A stretch of DNA of 64,000 bases from Pirellulales bacterium (GCA_028289405.1 JANQPP010000106.1:39452-103451); one strand, 5' to 3'. Shown: positions 26,874 to 36,448, counted from the stretch's first letter. Numbers and translations: made by a program. The notes: generated by a model not told the origin, from the letters alone.

Positions 26874-28706
26874 TTGCTGATCGGGCCTCTGTTTACACGC
26901 GAAGTGATCACGGTTCCTCGCCGTGCCCGTCTCTATGTCGCGCGGACCACCTACGTGGGCGGATTGATGGTGCTGATGTGCACCGCTTGGCTGCTGCTGG
27001 CGGGGACTCAGATCGTCCGCAACGTAGGGGATTATTCCCGCTTCGGCTACACCGTGTTTCAGCTCTTCGCGTTTTTGCAACTCGCCTTGGCTCTCTTCTT
27101 CGCCGCTTTTTTGGCTTCAGGCGCGGTCAGCCAGGAAAAAGATCGCCGCACGCTCGTATTGTTGCTCCTGACCCGGCTGAACAATGCGGAACTGATCTTT
27201 GGGCGGCTATTCGCCTCACTGCTTCTGGTGTACACGCTGCTCCTGGCGGCATTGCCGCTGTTCATGATCGTTTCGATGTTCGGCGGCATTTCGTTTCCGC
27301 AAATCGCCCGCATGTTCGTGATTAACGCGGTCGCGGTGTTCGTCGCCGGTAGCCTCGGCTCGACCATTGCCCATTGGCGAGAGAAGACTTTTCAAGCTTT
27401 GGCACTCACCGCGATCTTGCTCGTGGCTTGGCTGGGGGCAGGTGAATTGCTGAATTCCGGACTGGTCGAGCGTTGGCTGCCACTTCCAGGGACGGTGCTG
27501 GCGGAATGTCTCAGCCCTTGGCGGGCCATGCTGGCCGCCACGCGGTCTTCTTCGGAGTCAGTGCGGAGCCTTGCCGGACTGCCCTGGCCGCCCTACCAAA
27601 TTCATTTGGTTTTCGGATTCGCCTGCGCTATTCTGCTTAACGCGATCGCCATTTCGCGGGTGCGATCTTGGAATACGCGCGGTCGAGATTCCAGCCCGGA
27701 ACGAGGGTCAACGCGGAACGAATCTGCGGTGAACGGAAATTCACCACCTATCGCCGGAGATACCGGGAGCGGAGCCGATGCGGCGGATACACGACCAGCC
27801 GCGATGACTTCCGTGCACGCCGCTCCCGGGAAAATTCGTGCCGTCTGGAACAACCCCATTCTCTGGAGGGAAATTCGTACTTGGGCCTATGGACGCCGCA
27901 TCCTCATTGTCCGGGCAGGCTACCTGTTGTTGGGGGCCCTAATCGCCTGGTCGCTGCAAACGATCCTGAGTGGCAACGCATCGGCCACCCGCGAACAGCT
28001 TGCGCTCCCCTTGGTTCCCTTGTATTTAGTCAGCCTAGTTTTGATCAACGCCCTCGCGGTCACTTCACTTACCACCGAACGCGACGGCCGTTCCTTGGAT
28101 TTGCTGCTCGTCACCGATTTGACACCGAAGGAGTTCATCTTCGGGAAGCTCGCCGGAGTTTTCTACAACACCAAGGAAATGGTTCTCGTTCCGGTACTAT
28201 TTTGCGTTTACTTGTGGTACAGCGGCGTGGCCAGTGGAGAGACCGCGGCATATCTTTTCGGCGGACTTCTGGTCATGATGTTTTTCGTGGCCATGCTCGG
28301 TCTGCACGTGGGCATGGCCTATGTGAATTCCAGAAACGCGATTTCCGTGAGCCTGGGAATCGTATTTTTCTTGTTCGTGGGAGTCGCGACTTGCATGCGG
28401 ATCATGATCGCCTTTAGCGGTTCGTTCAATTGGCAATTGCAGCCGTTCCTGGCATTGATCCTCGGCGGCTTCGTGGGACTTTACGTGGCGCTCGGAATCC
28501 GCAATCCTTCACCTGCCATCATGCTCGCCTCGCTGATTTGCCCCTTCGCCACGTTCTATGCCATTACCAGCTTTTTCCTCAATTTCACGCTGGGAGTCTT
28601 TCTCGTAACGGCCGCTACCTATGGATTCGCGTCCGCCGCGATGCTTGTTCCGGCGCTGTACGAATTCGACGTGGCCACGGGCCGCGCGAATACGGAAGAC
28701 GAGTAG
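26874..28706 (+). CDS. ABC-2 type transporter permease, internally duplicated
   Basis: A 610-residue integral membrane protein made of two related halves. Each half starts with a phrase of the FTREV or LWREI kind and has the cytoplasmic loop motif KDRRTLVLLLLTRLNNAELIFGR (first half) or RDGRSLDLLLVTDLTPKEFIFGK (second half). At least ten hydrophobic segments are visible, with a hydrophilic linker at about 265-310. It resembles permeases annotated as involved in multicopper enzyme maturation. Start is TTG 26874 after GGGGAG. No ATPase gene adjoins it, so the partner must be elsewhere. Confidence 0.82.
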   Translation: MLIGPLFTREVITVPRRARLYVARTTYVGGLMVLMCTAWLLLAGTQIVRNVGDYSRFGYTVFQLFAFLQLALALFFAAFLASGAVSQEKDRRTLVLLLLTRLNNAELIFGRLFASLLLVYTLLLAALPLFMIVSMFGGISFPQIARMFVINAVAVFVAGSLGSTIAHWREKTFQALALTAILLVAWLGAGELLNSGLVERWLPLPGTVLAECLSPWRAMLAATRSSSESVRSLAGLPWPPYQIHLVFGFACAILLNAIAISRVRSWNTRGRDSSPERGSTRNESAVNGNSPPIAGDTGSGADAADTRPAAMTSVHAAPGKIRAVWNNPILWREIRTWAYGRRILIVRAGYLLLGALIAWSLQTILSGNASATREQLALPLVPLYLVSLVLINALAVTSLTTERDGRSLDLLLVTDLTPKEFIFGKLAGVFYNTKEMVLVPVLFCVYLWYSGVASGETAAYLFGGLLVMMFFVAMLGLHVGMAYVNSRNAISVSLGIVFFLFVGVATCMRIMIAFSGSFNWQLQPFLALILGGFVGLYVALGIRNPSPAIMLASLICPFATFYAITSFFLNFTLGVFLVTAATYGFASAAMLVPALYEFDVATGRANTEDE

Positions 28707-28816
28707 CCTGGTAATGGGTTTGTGGAGACCATGATCGCATCCACGAGAAAATGCGCCGCCGATCTCGCCTCGGATAAACTCGTCGAGGGGAACACTTAGG
28801 AAATTCGAAATTCGCC

Positions 28817-30100
28817 ATGGGCGGTTCCCTACCAGTGTTTCTTCCCTATGTGCCTTGGCTACTGGCCATGGTCGCCTTGATCGCTTTGTCGGGCACGCTT
28901 TCTTGCAGTGAGGCGGCGCTGTTTTCCTTGACACGCGCACAACGGCAATCCCTGGGACAGGGAAACCCGGCTCAGCGGCTGGCCGCTTCGCTCCTGGAAA
29001 ACGCGGATGAGCTGTTAACGGCGATTCTGTTCTGGAATCTGCTCATCAACATCGTCTACTTCACTTTGGTCTCGGTCGTGGGCTTGCAAATCCAGGAGGA
29101 CGACGGGCTGCCGCCCACCATGCCGGCGGTGTTTGGGTTTGGTGCGCTCCTGGCGATCATCATGTTCGGAGAAATGCTCCCCAAGAGTCTGGGCGTGCTC
29201 CAGCCCATGTTGCTCGCGACGGTGCTGGGAGTGCCCGTCGCACTGGCCATGAAAGCCATTCTCCCGGTAACGCCCTCGATTCGGTTCGTGAATCTGCTTT
29301 CGCGCCGCTTGATATGGCCCCATTTCCAGCCGGAACCTTATTTGGAAACGGAAGATTTGGAACGCGCCGTCCAGCTTTCGACAAGCGATAAAGAGCTCAT
29401 GGAACATGAGCATGCCGTGCTGCAAAATCTCGTGTCGTTATCGGAGATTCGCGTGGACGAGCTGATGCGTCCCCGCACGCAGTTCGTCGCGTTTCAACCG
29501 CCAGTGACTTGGACGAAGCTAGCGCAACGCCCACCGCGAAGCGGCTACTTGCTGTTGACCGACCCCAAAAGCGAGGAGGTTGTCTCGGCCCTGCGATTGG
29601 AGCAAGCCGCGCATGTCTCCATCGGTCAGGTCGAGAACTTCGCCAGTCCCGTGTGCTACGTCCCCTGGTGTGCGACGGTGAGCCACACCTTGGAAAGGCT
29701 ACTAGAGCAGAACTTGGAGGTCGCGGCGGTGGTCGATGAATACGGCTCCACGATAGGCATCCTTTCTCTGCGGGATATTAAGGACACCATCTTCAACCCA
29801 AACCCGAGCCGCAGCGTGAGGCTCTTGAATCGTGTCCCCATGGAGCCCTACGGAGTGGGCGTATGGCGAGTCACGGGAATCATGCGGCTCGGTCGGCTGG
29901 AAAAATATTTCAAGGTCCAACTGCCGCCCAGCAAGAGCCACACCGTGGGCGGAGTTATTCAAGAATGTCTGCAACGGGTGCCCGAACGGGACGATACCTG
30001 CCGCTGGGGACCCTTCGAGTTCCATGTGGTGGAGACGTACCACCAGGGGGAATTGCTGGCGGAACTACGCCTCACATCGGCCGAGAAGGAAGAACCATGA
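28817..30100 (+). CDS. DUF21/CBS-domain transporter (CNNM/CorC-like)
   Basis: A 427-residue protein of the CNNM/HlyC-CorC family, which includes divalent metal (often magnesium) exporters. The N-terminal DUF21 membrane domain covers residues 1-165 (LSGTLSCSEAALFSLTRAQR is the signature). A CBS pair follows at about 205-330, with VAAVVDEYGSTIGILSLRDI the typical second CBS phrase, and a CorC-HlyC-like C-terminal domain at 345-420. Its stop overlaps the start of a second DUF21 gene (ATGA), so the two are translationally coupled and may form a heteromer. Ion specificity is inferred from the family. Confidence 0.88.
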   Translation: MGGSLPVFLPYVPWLLAMVALIALSGTLSCSEAALFSLTRAQRQSLGQGNPAQRLAASLLENADELLTAILFWNLLINIVYFTLVSVVGLQIQEDDGLPPTMPAVFGFGALLAIIMFGEMLPKSLGVLQPMLLATVLGVPVALAMKAILPVTPSIRFVNLLSRRLIWPHFQPEPYLETEDLERAVQLSTSDKELMEHEHAVLQNLVSLSEIRVDELMRPRTQFVAFQPPVTWTKLAQRPPRSGYLLLTDPKSEEVVSALRLEQAAHVSIGQVENFASPVCYVPWCATVSHTLERLLEQNLEVAAVVDEYGSTIGILSLRDIKDTIFNPNPSRSVRLLNRVPMEPYGVGVWRVTGIMRLGRLEKYFKVQLPPSKSHTVGGVIQECLQRVPERDDTCRWGPFEFHVVETYHQGELLAELRLTSAEKEEP

Positions 30101-31053
30101 TCTTTTGCGGCCTGCTGTTTTTGCTCGGCTTGTTCTTGAGCGCATTTTTCAGCGGCTCGGAAACCGGTTTTTACCGCGTGACGAGATTACGCCTGATCTT
30201 GGACGGCCGCGAAGGGGACCGGATCGCGAATTGCCTGTTGTGGCTGCTGAACCATCCTACTTTTTTCGTGGCTACGACCCTGGTCGGAAATAATTTGGCC
30301 AATTATGCCGTTTCACTATCGTTGGTGTTGGGAGTGCATGTCATCTGGCAGGAAGCGTCATTTTGGGCGGAACTAATTGCCCCCGTGGTGCTAGCCCCTG
30401 TCGTCTTCGTCTACGGCGAGTTGCTACCGAAGTACCTGTTCTTTCATGTTCCGAACCGGCTTTTGCGGCTTTCGAGCCCACTCTTTTTCGTGTTCGCCGT
30501 ACTGTTTTTACCAATGAGCGGCCTGCTGTGGATGTTGGGGCAAGTCGTCCGCTGGGTGGCCGGAGAATCCCCTCAGCAAGTCCGCACCGCGCTAGCCCGG
30601 GCGGAATTGAAAAACGCGCTTCACGAAGGGCACGTGGTGGGAATTTTGCAGCCGGTTCAGTATCAGTTGGCTCAGGATCTGATGGCTCTGGCACAAAGGC
30701 CCATCTCCACGCTCGCCATCCCCATTAGCAGGGTCTATGCGTTGCGCCGGGACACGCGCCGGGATCAGGCATTGAAGTTTGCCCGCTGGCATCGCTTGGA
30801 CTACCTACCCCTCGTGGACCCGAAAGACTCCCGCGCTTTCGTGGGCTACGTGCGGACCGTCGATCTGATTCTGAGCCGCGCCGACGGACTGGAGCCCCTT
30901 CGGGCGCTGCCCAAACTGCGGGGCCAAGACCCTGGCATCTCAGCCCTCCTCCAACTGCACGACACGGAAAGCGACATGGCGATGGTCACCAACGCCACTG
31001 GTGAAGTAACCGGCATGATCACGGCGGAACAGCTAAAACTCACGAATCTGTAA
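30097..31053 (+). CDS. DUF21/CBS-domain protein, second of a coupled pair
   Basis: A 318-residue relative of the preceding gene. DUF21 covers residues 1-165, with LSAFFSGSETGFYRVTRLRL as the signature. A diverged CBS pair follows (about 190-315, ending VTNATGEVTGMITAEQL), and the CorC-HlyC domain is missing. The frame is open upstream to 29863 inside the previous gene, but the ATG at 30097, overlapping the previous stop and preceded by AAGGAAGAA, is clearly the start. Probably works with the longer partner in the inner membrane. Confidence 0.87.
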   Translation: MIFCGLLFLLGLFLSAFFSGSETGFYRVTRLRLILDGREGDRIANCLLWLLNHPTFFVATTLVGNNLANYAVSLSLVLGVHVIWQEASFWAELIAPVVLAPVVFVYGELLPKYLFFHVPNRLLRLSSPLFFVFAVLFLPMSGLLWMLGQVVRWVAGESPQQVRTALARAELKNALHEGHVVGILQPVQYQLAQDLMALAQRPISTLAIPISRVYALRRDTRRDQALKFARWHRLDYLPLVDPKDSRAFVGYVRTVDLILSRADGLEPLRALPKLRGQDPGISALLQLHDTESDMAMVTNATGEVTGMITAEQLKLTNL

Positions 31054-31163
31054 ATGCCTTTGCTGATGCAACCGTGACCTAAAGACTCCGGCCACGGCGA
31101 TGTTTCGTGCTTCACAGTATCGGGTCGCAGAGAGTGCAAAAATTTAGGCCGTATTTCTATTTT

Positions 31164-31982
31164 TCACGGCCAGCGAGGGGCGCGTTTTTCAAGGAACGCC
31201 ACTAACCCTTCCGCCGCAGCTTCCGTGGTACGCGAAGTCGCACTGGCCGCTGCCCCTGCCGCGAGCAACGTCGGAAGGTGTTCGCCGACGGTTTCATTCA
31301 GCACGCGCTTGGAAAGTTGCAGAACCTCTTCTGGTGCGAGGGAACAAGCCCGCGCCAATTCGATGGCGCGTGCCCAAACCTTGGGTTCGGGATGTGTTTC
31401 TTGCAGCAGGCCATAGCGCATCGCTTCCTCGGCGGAGACCGTTTCCGCCGTCAAGACCAGCCGAGCGGCGTGAGCGCCTCCCACGCGAAAGCAGAGCAGC
31501 GGGATCACCATCCCGGCCACTAAGCCACGGCGAGCCTCTGGTAAGCCGAGTGTGGCGTCTTCCGCGCCAACCGCGAAATCACAAGCCAACACAAGCCCCA
31601 ATCCGCCGGCCAGGGCAGGACCGTTTACCGCCGCGATGAGCGGCTTGGGGAACCGCCACATCTGTTCCAATAACGCGCGGTACTGCTCGGTGTCTTCATG
31701 CCATTGTTCGTGGGCATTGGGCAAATCCTGGGCTGCCTGCATTTCCTGCAGATCCATGCCGGCGCAGAACGCGGTTCCCGCGCCCGTGAGCACCACGGAG
31801 CGGACTGGCCGTTCCCTGCGAAGGTCTTCCAGCGTTTCAGCGAGATCTTGCATCAACTGCCGCGATAGCGGATTGCACTTCGCGGGACGGTTGAGGATGA
31901 CGGTACCGATCCCCTCATGCACATTGATCTTCACCAAGCGGTTGCCGAGGCTGCCATTGCTAGAGGGGGGCGGAGGTGCCAT
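31164..31982 (-). CDS. Enoyl-CoA hydratase/isomerase family protein
   Basis: A 272-residue crotonase-fold protein. The first oxyanion-hole segment is AFCAGMDL near 72-79, and the second is AALAGGLGLVLACDFAV near 119. The usual position of the first catalytic glutamate reads GLVLACD with no glutamate, so a plain hydratase is doubtful. GLPEARRGLVAG provides the second region, with a glutamate. It could be a hydratase, isomerase or another crotonase. It stands alone on the minus strand, away from the fad genes. Confidence 0.85.
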   Translation of the reverse strand: MAPPPPSSNGSLGNRLVKINVHEGIGTVILNRPAKCNPLSRQLMQDLAETLEDLRRERPVRSVVLTGAGTAFCAGMDLQEMQAAQDLPNAHEQWHEDTEQYRALLEQMWRFPKPLIAAVNGPALAGGLGLVLACDFAVGAEDATLGLPEARRGLVAGMVIPLLCFRVGGAHAARLVLTAETVSAEEAMRYGLLQETHPEPKVWARAIELARACSLAPEEVLQLSKRVLNETVGEHLPTLLAAGAAASATSRTTEAAAEGLVAFLEKRAPRWP

Positions 31983-32269
31983 GGTTCATCACCGCATGCA
32001 TGTGGGAGTCGTGGCCAACGCGGTTGGGCCGAGAAAGGCACGGAACGGGAGCGTATTGTCCGCCGCTTCGCAAGAGCGGTCAACCGACCGGGCAAACACC
32101 TGTGCCGGCTATCCCCAAGCAGCGGGCCCAGTGCTACACTCTGCCAGGCGGAAATCTGGCGTTTTATTGAGAAACGGCTTCACGGACGAATTGTTCTTGG
32201 CCCGGTTTCTCGGTTCTATCCTCTTGCCGAATCGGTATTTAGATCTCTCGCGGAGACCTGGAGGTTGCC

Positions 32270-34153
32270 TTGGAAACCCGTCTGTATTACCTGGCAGCGA
32301 TTCTTGTCGTTGGCATGTTGGCGCAATGGATGGCGTGGCGTTGGCGGGTTCCGGCCATCTTGTTGCTGCTGTTGTTCGGCTTTGTCGCCGGCCACGTTTA
32401 CGATCCCGTGCAGTTGATTGGCGAGGACCTGCTGTTTTCGTTTGTTTCCCTGGCGGTCGCCGTGATTCTGTTCGAGGGCGGACTAGGGCTAAAATTTAGC
32501 GAAATCGTGGAAGTCCGGCAGGCCGTGATCCGACTGGTTACCATCGGCGTGGTCGTGACTTGGATTCTCGCCGCCGCGGCCGCTTGGTATCTATTGGGCA
32601 TGTCGCCGCCGATGGCGATTCTGCTAGGGGCGATTTTGACCGTCAGTGGTCCGACGGTCGTGTTGCCGCTCTTGTTGCACGTACGACCGGTAGCTCGAGT
32701 TTCGGCGATCGCGAAATGGGAGGGCATTGTCAACGATCCGGTCGCTGCCACGCTGGCGGTAGTTACTTTTCAGGTAATCATCACGGGTGCCTACGGGGAG
32801 GCGGCCACCGTCTCGGCCTATCGCCTGCTGTTGATGGCCGGAGCGGGGACAATATTGGGACTGTTGGCCACGGTGGTCGTGGTCCAACTCTTAAAGAATT
32901 TTCTGGTCCCTGATTATCTACAGAACGCCTTTTTGCTGTCATGCGTGACGGGCACCTTCGCGCTCTCGAATTCCATCGCGCACGAATCGGGGCTAATCGC
33001 GGTGACCGTGTTCGGCATCGCGCTGGCGAACCAGAAAGTGGTCGCGGTCAAACACTTGGTGGAGTTCAAGGAAAACCTGCGGATCCTCTTGATTTCCACG
33101 CTGTTTTTACTGCTGGCTTCACTGTGTAGCATGGAGCAGGTTCGCTTGCTGGGATGGCGCGAGGCGGCGTTCCTGGCGTTTTTGCTTTTGATCGTGCGGC
33201 CTCTTGCCGTGCTTTGTTCAACGTGGGGGACGCCCACGAATTGGAGAGAATTTGCCTTCCTGGCCTGGCTGGCGCCGCGAGGGATCGTGGCGGCGGCGGT
33301 TTCCTCCTTGTTCGCATTGGAACTCATGGAATTGAGCCACACCGCGGATCAGTTCTCCCCGGCAATGGAAGCAGACATCTCTCGCCTCGTCCCCATCACA
33401 TTTGCCGTCATGGCGGGCACGGTGATCGTGTACAGTTTTTCCAGCGGTTGGGTAGCTCGCCGGTTGGGTCTTTCCGATCCCGAACCGCAGGGAATCGTTT
33501 TCGTGGGAGCCGACAACGTCGTCCGCGAGATCGCCGCTGCCGTGCGCGGAGAGGGTTTTTCCGTGCTGCTCATCGATACCAACTACCGGCATATCATGGC
33601 TGCCCGCATGATGGGGCTCCGCGGCTACTGTGCCAGCATCCTCTCCGAATACGCGCTCGAAGAGACGGACCTCAGTGGGATCGGTACCATGCTGGCGATG
33701 ACACCCAGCCACGAAGTCAATGTGCTGGCCACGATCGAGTTTGGGCGGCTCTTCGGGCGAAGGCATGTGTTCCAACTTCCCGCGATTACCTCGAAAACCA
33801 AGCGGCAGGAACCGGTGCCTTCTCACCTTACCGCGCGGCCTCTGTTTGCCGCGCACGCGAACCACGCCTGGCTGGCGGACCGCTTCACTGACGGTGCCCT
33901 GGTGAAAAAGACGCGGCTCACCGAAGAGTTCACATGGAAGGATTTTCTGGCACACTACGGGGGAAATGCCCTGCCTCTGTTTTCGATCGATACCACGAAA
34001 AAACTGTTGATCGTCAGCACGGCGGCGCAACCCGTGGAGATGAAGCCCAGCCTGACGGTAATCTGTCTGGTGAATCCAGTCGAGGAGACGGAGGAGCCGA
34101 AACGGGGCGGGCAGCAAATGGCAACCGCCAAGCCTTCAGAGACCCCGGCATAG
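32270..34153 (+). CDS. Cation:proton antiporter (CPA1/NhaP-type) with RCK-like domain
   Basis: A 627-residue membrane protein. Residues 1-390 carry about 12 hydrophobic segments of the Na+/H+ exchanger domain; FEGGLGLKF near 67 and GPTVVLPLL with NDPVAATLA further on are the ion-binding region motifs of the CPA1 group. From about 400 there is a Rossmann-like RCK/TrkA-N domain (IVFVGADNVVREIAAAV, then VLLIDTNYRHIMAARMMG) without the strict GxGxxG. Start is TTG 32270 with GGAGG 5 nt upstream. Role: Na+ or K+ for proton exchange and pH or salt balance. The ion is not determined. Confidence 0.88.
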   Translation: METRLYYLAAILVVGMLAQWMAWRWRVPAILLLLLFGFVAGHVYDPVQLIGEDLLFSFVSLAVAVILFEGGLGLKFSEIVEVRQAVIRLVTIGVVVTWILAAAAAWYLLGMSPPMAILLGAILTVSGPTVVLPLLLHVRPVARVSAIAKWEGIVNDPVAATLAVVTFQVIITGAYGEAATVSAYRLLLMAGAGTILGLLATVVVVQLLKNFLVPDYLQNAFLLSCVTGTFALSNSIAHESGLIAVTVFGIALANQKVVAVKHLVEFKENLRILLISTLFLLLASLCSMEQVRLLGWREAAFLAFLLLIVRPLAVLCSTWGTPTNWREFAFLAWLAPRGIVAAAVSSLFALELMELSHTADQFSPAMEADISRLVPITFAVMAGTVIVYSFSSGWVARRLGLSDPEPQGIVFVGADNVVREIAAAVRGEGFSVLLIDTNYRHIMAARMMGLRGYCASILSEYALEETDLSGIGTMLAMTPSHEVNVLATIEFGRLFGRRHVFQLPAITSKTKRQEPVPSHLTARPLFAAHANHAWLADRFTDGALVKKTRLTEEFTWKDFLAHYGGNALPLFSIDTTKKLLIVSTAAQPVEMKPSLTVICLVNPVEETEEPKRGGQQMATAKPSETPA

Positions 34154-34237
34154 ACATCCGTGAACGCGCGCATTCTTCAACTCCGCCAGCGTGCGATGTT
34201 CACCATCCGAACCGAATCGGCATGAGTCGAGGCGAAG

Positions 34238-34335
34238 AGCCGGGGAACAAAACATTACGGCGTCCGCGAATCTTGGTGTCGATCGGCTGTGAAACGCCGA
34301 TCGACGAGCCGGTATGAGAGTTCCGTCCGTTGGCT
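34238..34335 (-). repeat. Dispersed 98-bp inverted-repeat element, copy C
   Basis: The same element in reverse orientation, again exactly 98 bp. In element orientation it starts AGCCAACGGAC, has a perfect 10-bp hairpin (GTCGATCGGC / GCCGATCGAC, window 34278-34305) with the conserved loop GTTTCACA, then ATTCGCGGA, and ends GTTTTGTTCCCCGGCT. Stem bases differ from copies A and B at paired positions, so pairing is preserved. It directly abuts the stop codon of the zinc-ribbon gene (34336-34338). Confidence 0.82.
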
Positions 34336-34512
34336 TCAAATCAACACCACCCGCACGGCCAGGAAGGCGACCACGCCGTAGACCCAGCGAGGGACTTCAG
34401 GGATCGGGCGATGGAAGACGTGGCCGCATTTCGGGCACCAGCCAAGGTTGCCGTTGGTCTCGTTGAGGGTCTGTTGAAACTCGTTCTCGCAACGGGGACA
34501 CGTGCTCTTCAT
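34336..34512 (-). CDS. Small zinc-ribbon membrane protein (58 aa)
   Basis: A 58-residue protein starting MKSTCPRCENEFQQT. Two Cys pairs (CPRC and CPKC, about 21 residues apart) form a zinc ribbon, and the C-terminal 20 residues (WVYGVVAFLAVRVVL) form one transmembrane helix. The frame is open further upstream, but AGGGAGG lies 7 nt before the ATG at 34512, which decides the start. Cytoplasmic or periplasmic orientation is not clear. Function unknown. Confidence 0.75.
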   Translation of the reverse strand: MKSTCPRCENEFQQTLNETNGNLGWCPKCGHVFHRPIPEVPRWVYGVVAFLAVRVVLI

Positions 34513-34768
34513 GCGGATTCCTCCCTTGGGGACCACGATGACGTTCCACTCCAATCTAAAATATACGTCAAAAAATCGAGGCAGGCGGACAAGGCTGCGA
34601 TGCGAGCGAATCGGTTCCACTATTCCCCATGGCGATTATTTTGGCGATCCGCTTTCCCGTGCATTACAATCACGGGATGTCTGAGATAATGCGGACAGGG
34701 CGATGTCCGGTGGGTTTTCCACCGCGTCAGCAACAGAGTGAGTGGCAACGTATTTCGAGGAACCGGCC

Positions 34769-36448
34769 ATGCAACGCTTATTTCGGTTTAGGTGGATCTT
34801 ACTAGCGATCATCATTTGGCAAGTTTTGGGAAAGGCGCACGCTCAGGAGGACACCGCCGAGGCGCCGCCTGTCCCGGAAATCGTGGACACGCCGCGGACC
34901 ATTGATCCGGCGGCCTTTGTGCCGCCCCCGCTGGCCAAACGTGCCACGCATGACTTCTCCGATTCTTCGCTCCGGGAAATCGTGGAATGGCTGCAAGAGG
35001 AGCAGGGGATTGCCGTCGTGCTCGATGAACGGGCGTTGGACGACGTCGGTGCCTCGCCGCTCGATCCGGTTGCGGACCGTCTCGACGACGCGCCAATCTA
35101 CTGGCTCGTGGATCGCCTGGAGGTGCTCGGGCTGGCAGCAACCTACGAAGACAACGTGCTGTATATCACGACGGCGGAAGAAATCGAGGTGAATTACCTC
35201 ACCACGGTGCCGCACAATGTCGGCGACCTGCTCGATCAAGGTTACAAGCTGGCGAACCTCAGAAGCGCGATTCGCAACACGATCGCGCCGGAATCATGGG
35301 ACGATGTCGGAGGAAGCGGAGGACTGAATGCCCTGGGAGATGTGCTCTTCGTCCGGCAAACGGAATACGTGCAGCGCGAAGTGCAGGGTTTCCTGGCCGC
35401 ACTGCGGGATCACGGGCGGCAAACGTTCATCAGCGAGCCGCCCCAGCATTTGCGGATGAAAGAACAGCTCGACCAGATCGTGAGCGTCGACTTTCAGCGC
35501 ACGCCTTTGGAGGTCGCCGTGCGGCAACTCATGGAGATGTCCGGGATCGATATTCGCCTCGATTACCGTGAGCTCCGCGACGTCGGGCTCCGCGGCCGGG
35601 AACCGGTGACGCTCAAACTGCGCGACCGGCCGCTGGAGACCGTGTTGCAAGCGTTCGGGCTGAATAAGGGTCTCACCTGGATGATCCGCCACGGCGTGCT
35701 GTGGATCACGACGCGTGAGCGGGCTGATTTGAGCGGCAAGACTGCGGTCTATGATGTCCGCGATCTCTGCCAGAACAGGGATGAATCAGGCGCGTTGATC
35801 GATGCCATTATCTCGCAGGTGGAACCGGAACTTTGGGACGACGTAGGCGGACAAGGCTCCATCGAAGACGTGAAGCCGGGCACGCTGGTCATCGCTCAGA
35901 CCGATCAACGCCACGCGGAAATCCTGAATCTATTGGAAACCTATCGGGAAGCGCTGCGGAATTCCAAGCCGCGCCAGGCAGACCAAGACGATCTCAACGA
36001 AGTCGTCACGGTGTATTACCGCATGCACGCCGAGGTTGCCCGGGACCTTGCCAAGCTGCTTCCTGAAATGGTGCAACCAGAGACCTGGAAAAAACCGCTA
36101 CGCCCGGAAGCAACGGGCACGATTCTGTTCGCGGCGTCCGACCCCGAATTGCGCGACACCGTGTTCAAGGCGAACCAGGAGGGCGAATCGGGCCAGGCGG
36201 CCGCTTCAATTGCTCTCGCGCAGGCGGTGCTGATCATCCGGCAGACCCGGGCGGCGCATAAGGAAATCGCGGAAGTCATTCGCCGCGTGGAAGAGGGGGA
36301 TCCGCGCGAAGATGAGCAAAACCGCGCGATTCGGGGTGGTTTTGGCGGCGGCGGGTTCGGCGGCGGCGGATTTTTTCGCGTGACCGAGGCCGCGAGCACG
36401 GAGGAGTCGGAACGCGATCATCGAGCCACGGAACCTTCGATTCGTTGA
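34769..36448 (+). CDS. Secreted protein with STN-like repeats and Gly-rich tail
   Basis: A 559-residue exported protein with signal peptide (cleavage near AHAQE). It holds at least two copies of an STN/secretin-N-like module (DFSDSSLREIVEWLQEEQGI near 60, VDFQRTPLEVAVRQLMEMSG near 245). Each is followed by a block ending in phrases such as SWDDVGGSGGL and LWDDVGGQGSI; a third, diverged unit follows. A Gly-rich stretch (GGFGGGGFGGGGFF) lies near the C-terminus. I chose ATG 34769 over GTG 34742 because of CGAGG 8 nt upstream. Such proteins recur in planctomycetes; no secretin pore domain is present. Function unknown. Confidence 0.75.
   Translation: MQRLFRFRWILLAIIIWQVLGKAHAQEDTAEAPPVPEIVDTPRTIDPAAFVPPPLAKRATHDFSDSSLREIVEWLQEEQGIAVVLDERALDDVGASPLDPVADRLDDAPIYWLVDRLEVLGLAATYEDNVLYITTAEEIEVNYLTTVPHNVGDLLDQGYKLANLRSAIRNTIAPESWDDVGGSGGLNALGDVLFVRQTEYVQREVQGFLAALRDHGRQTFISEPPQHLRMKEQLDQIVSVDFQRTPLEVAVRQLMEMSGIDIRLDYRELRDVGLRGREPVTLKLRDRPLETVLQAFGLNKGLTWMIRHGVLWITTRERADLSGKTAVYDVRDLCQNRDESGALIDAIISQVEPELWDDVGGQGSIEDVKPGTLVIAQTDQRHAEILNLLETYREALRNSKPRQADQDDLNEVVTVYYRMHAEVARDLAKLLPEMVQPETWKKPLRPEATGTILFAASDPELRDTVFKANQEGESGQAAASIALAQAVLIIRQTRAAHKEIAEVIRRVEEGDPREDEQNRAIRGGFGGGGFGGGGFFRVTEAASTEESERDHRATEPSIR

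Noticed and set aside
33218..34117. Minus-strand frame of 299 codons
   Set aside because: Opposite the antiporter C-terminal domain; His/Arg-rich shadow.
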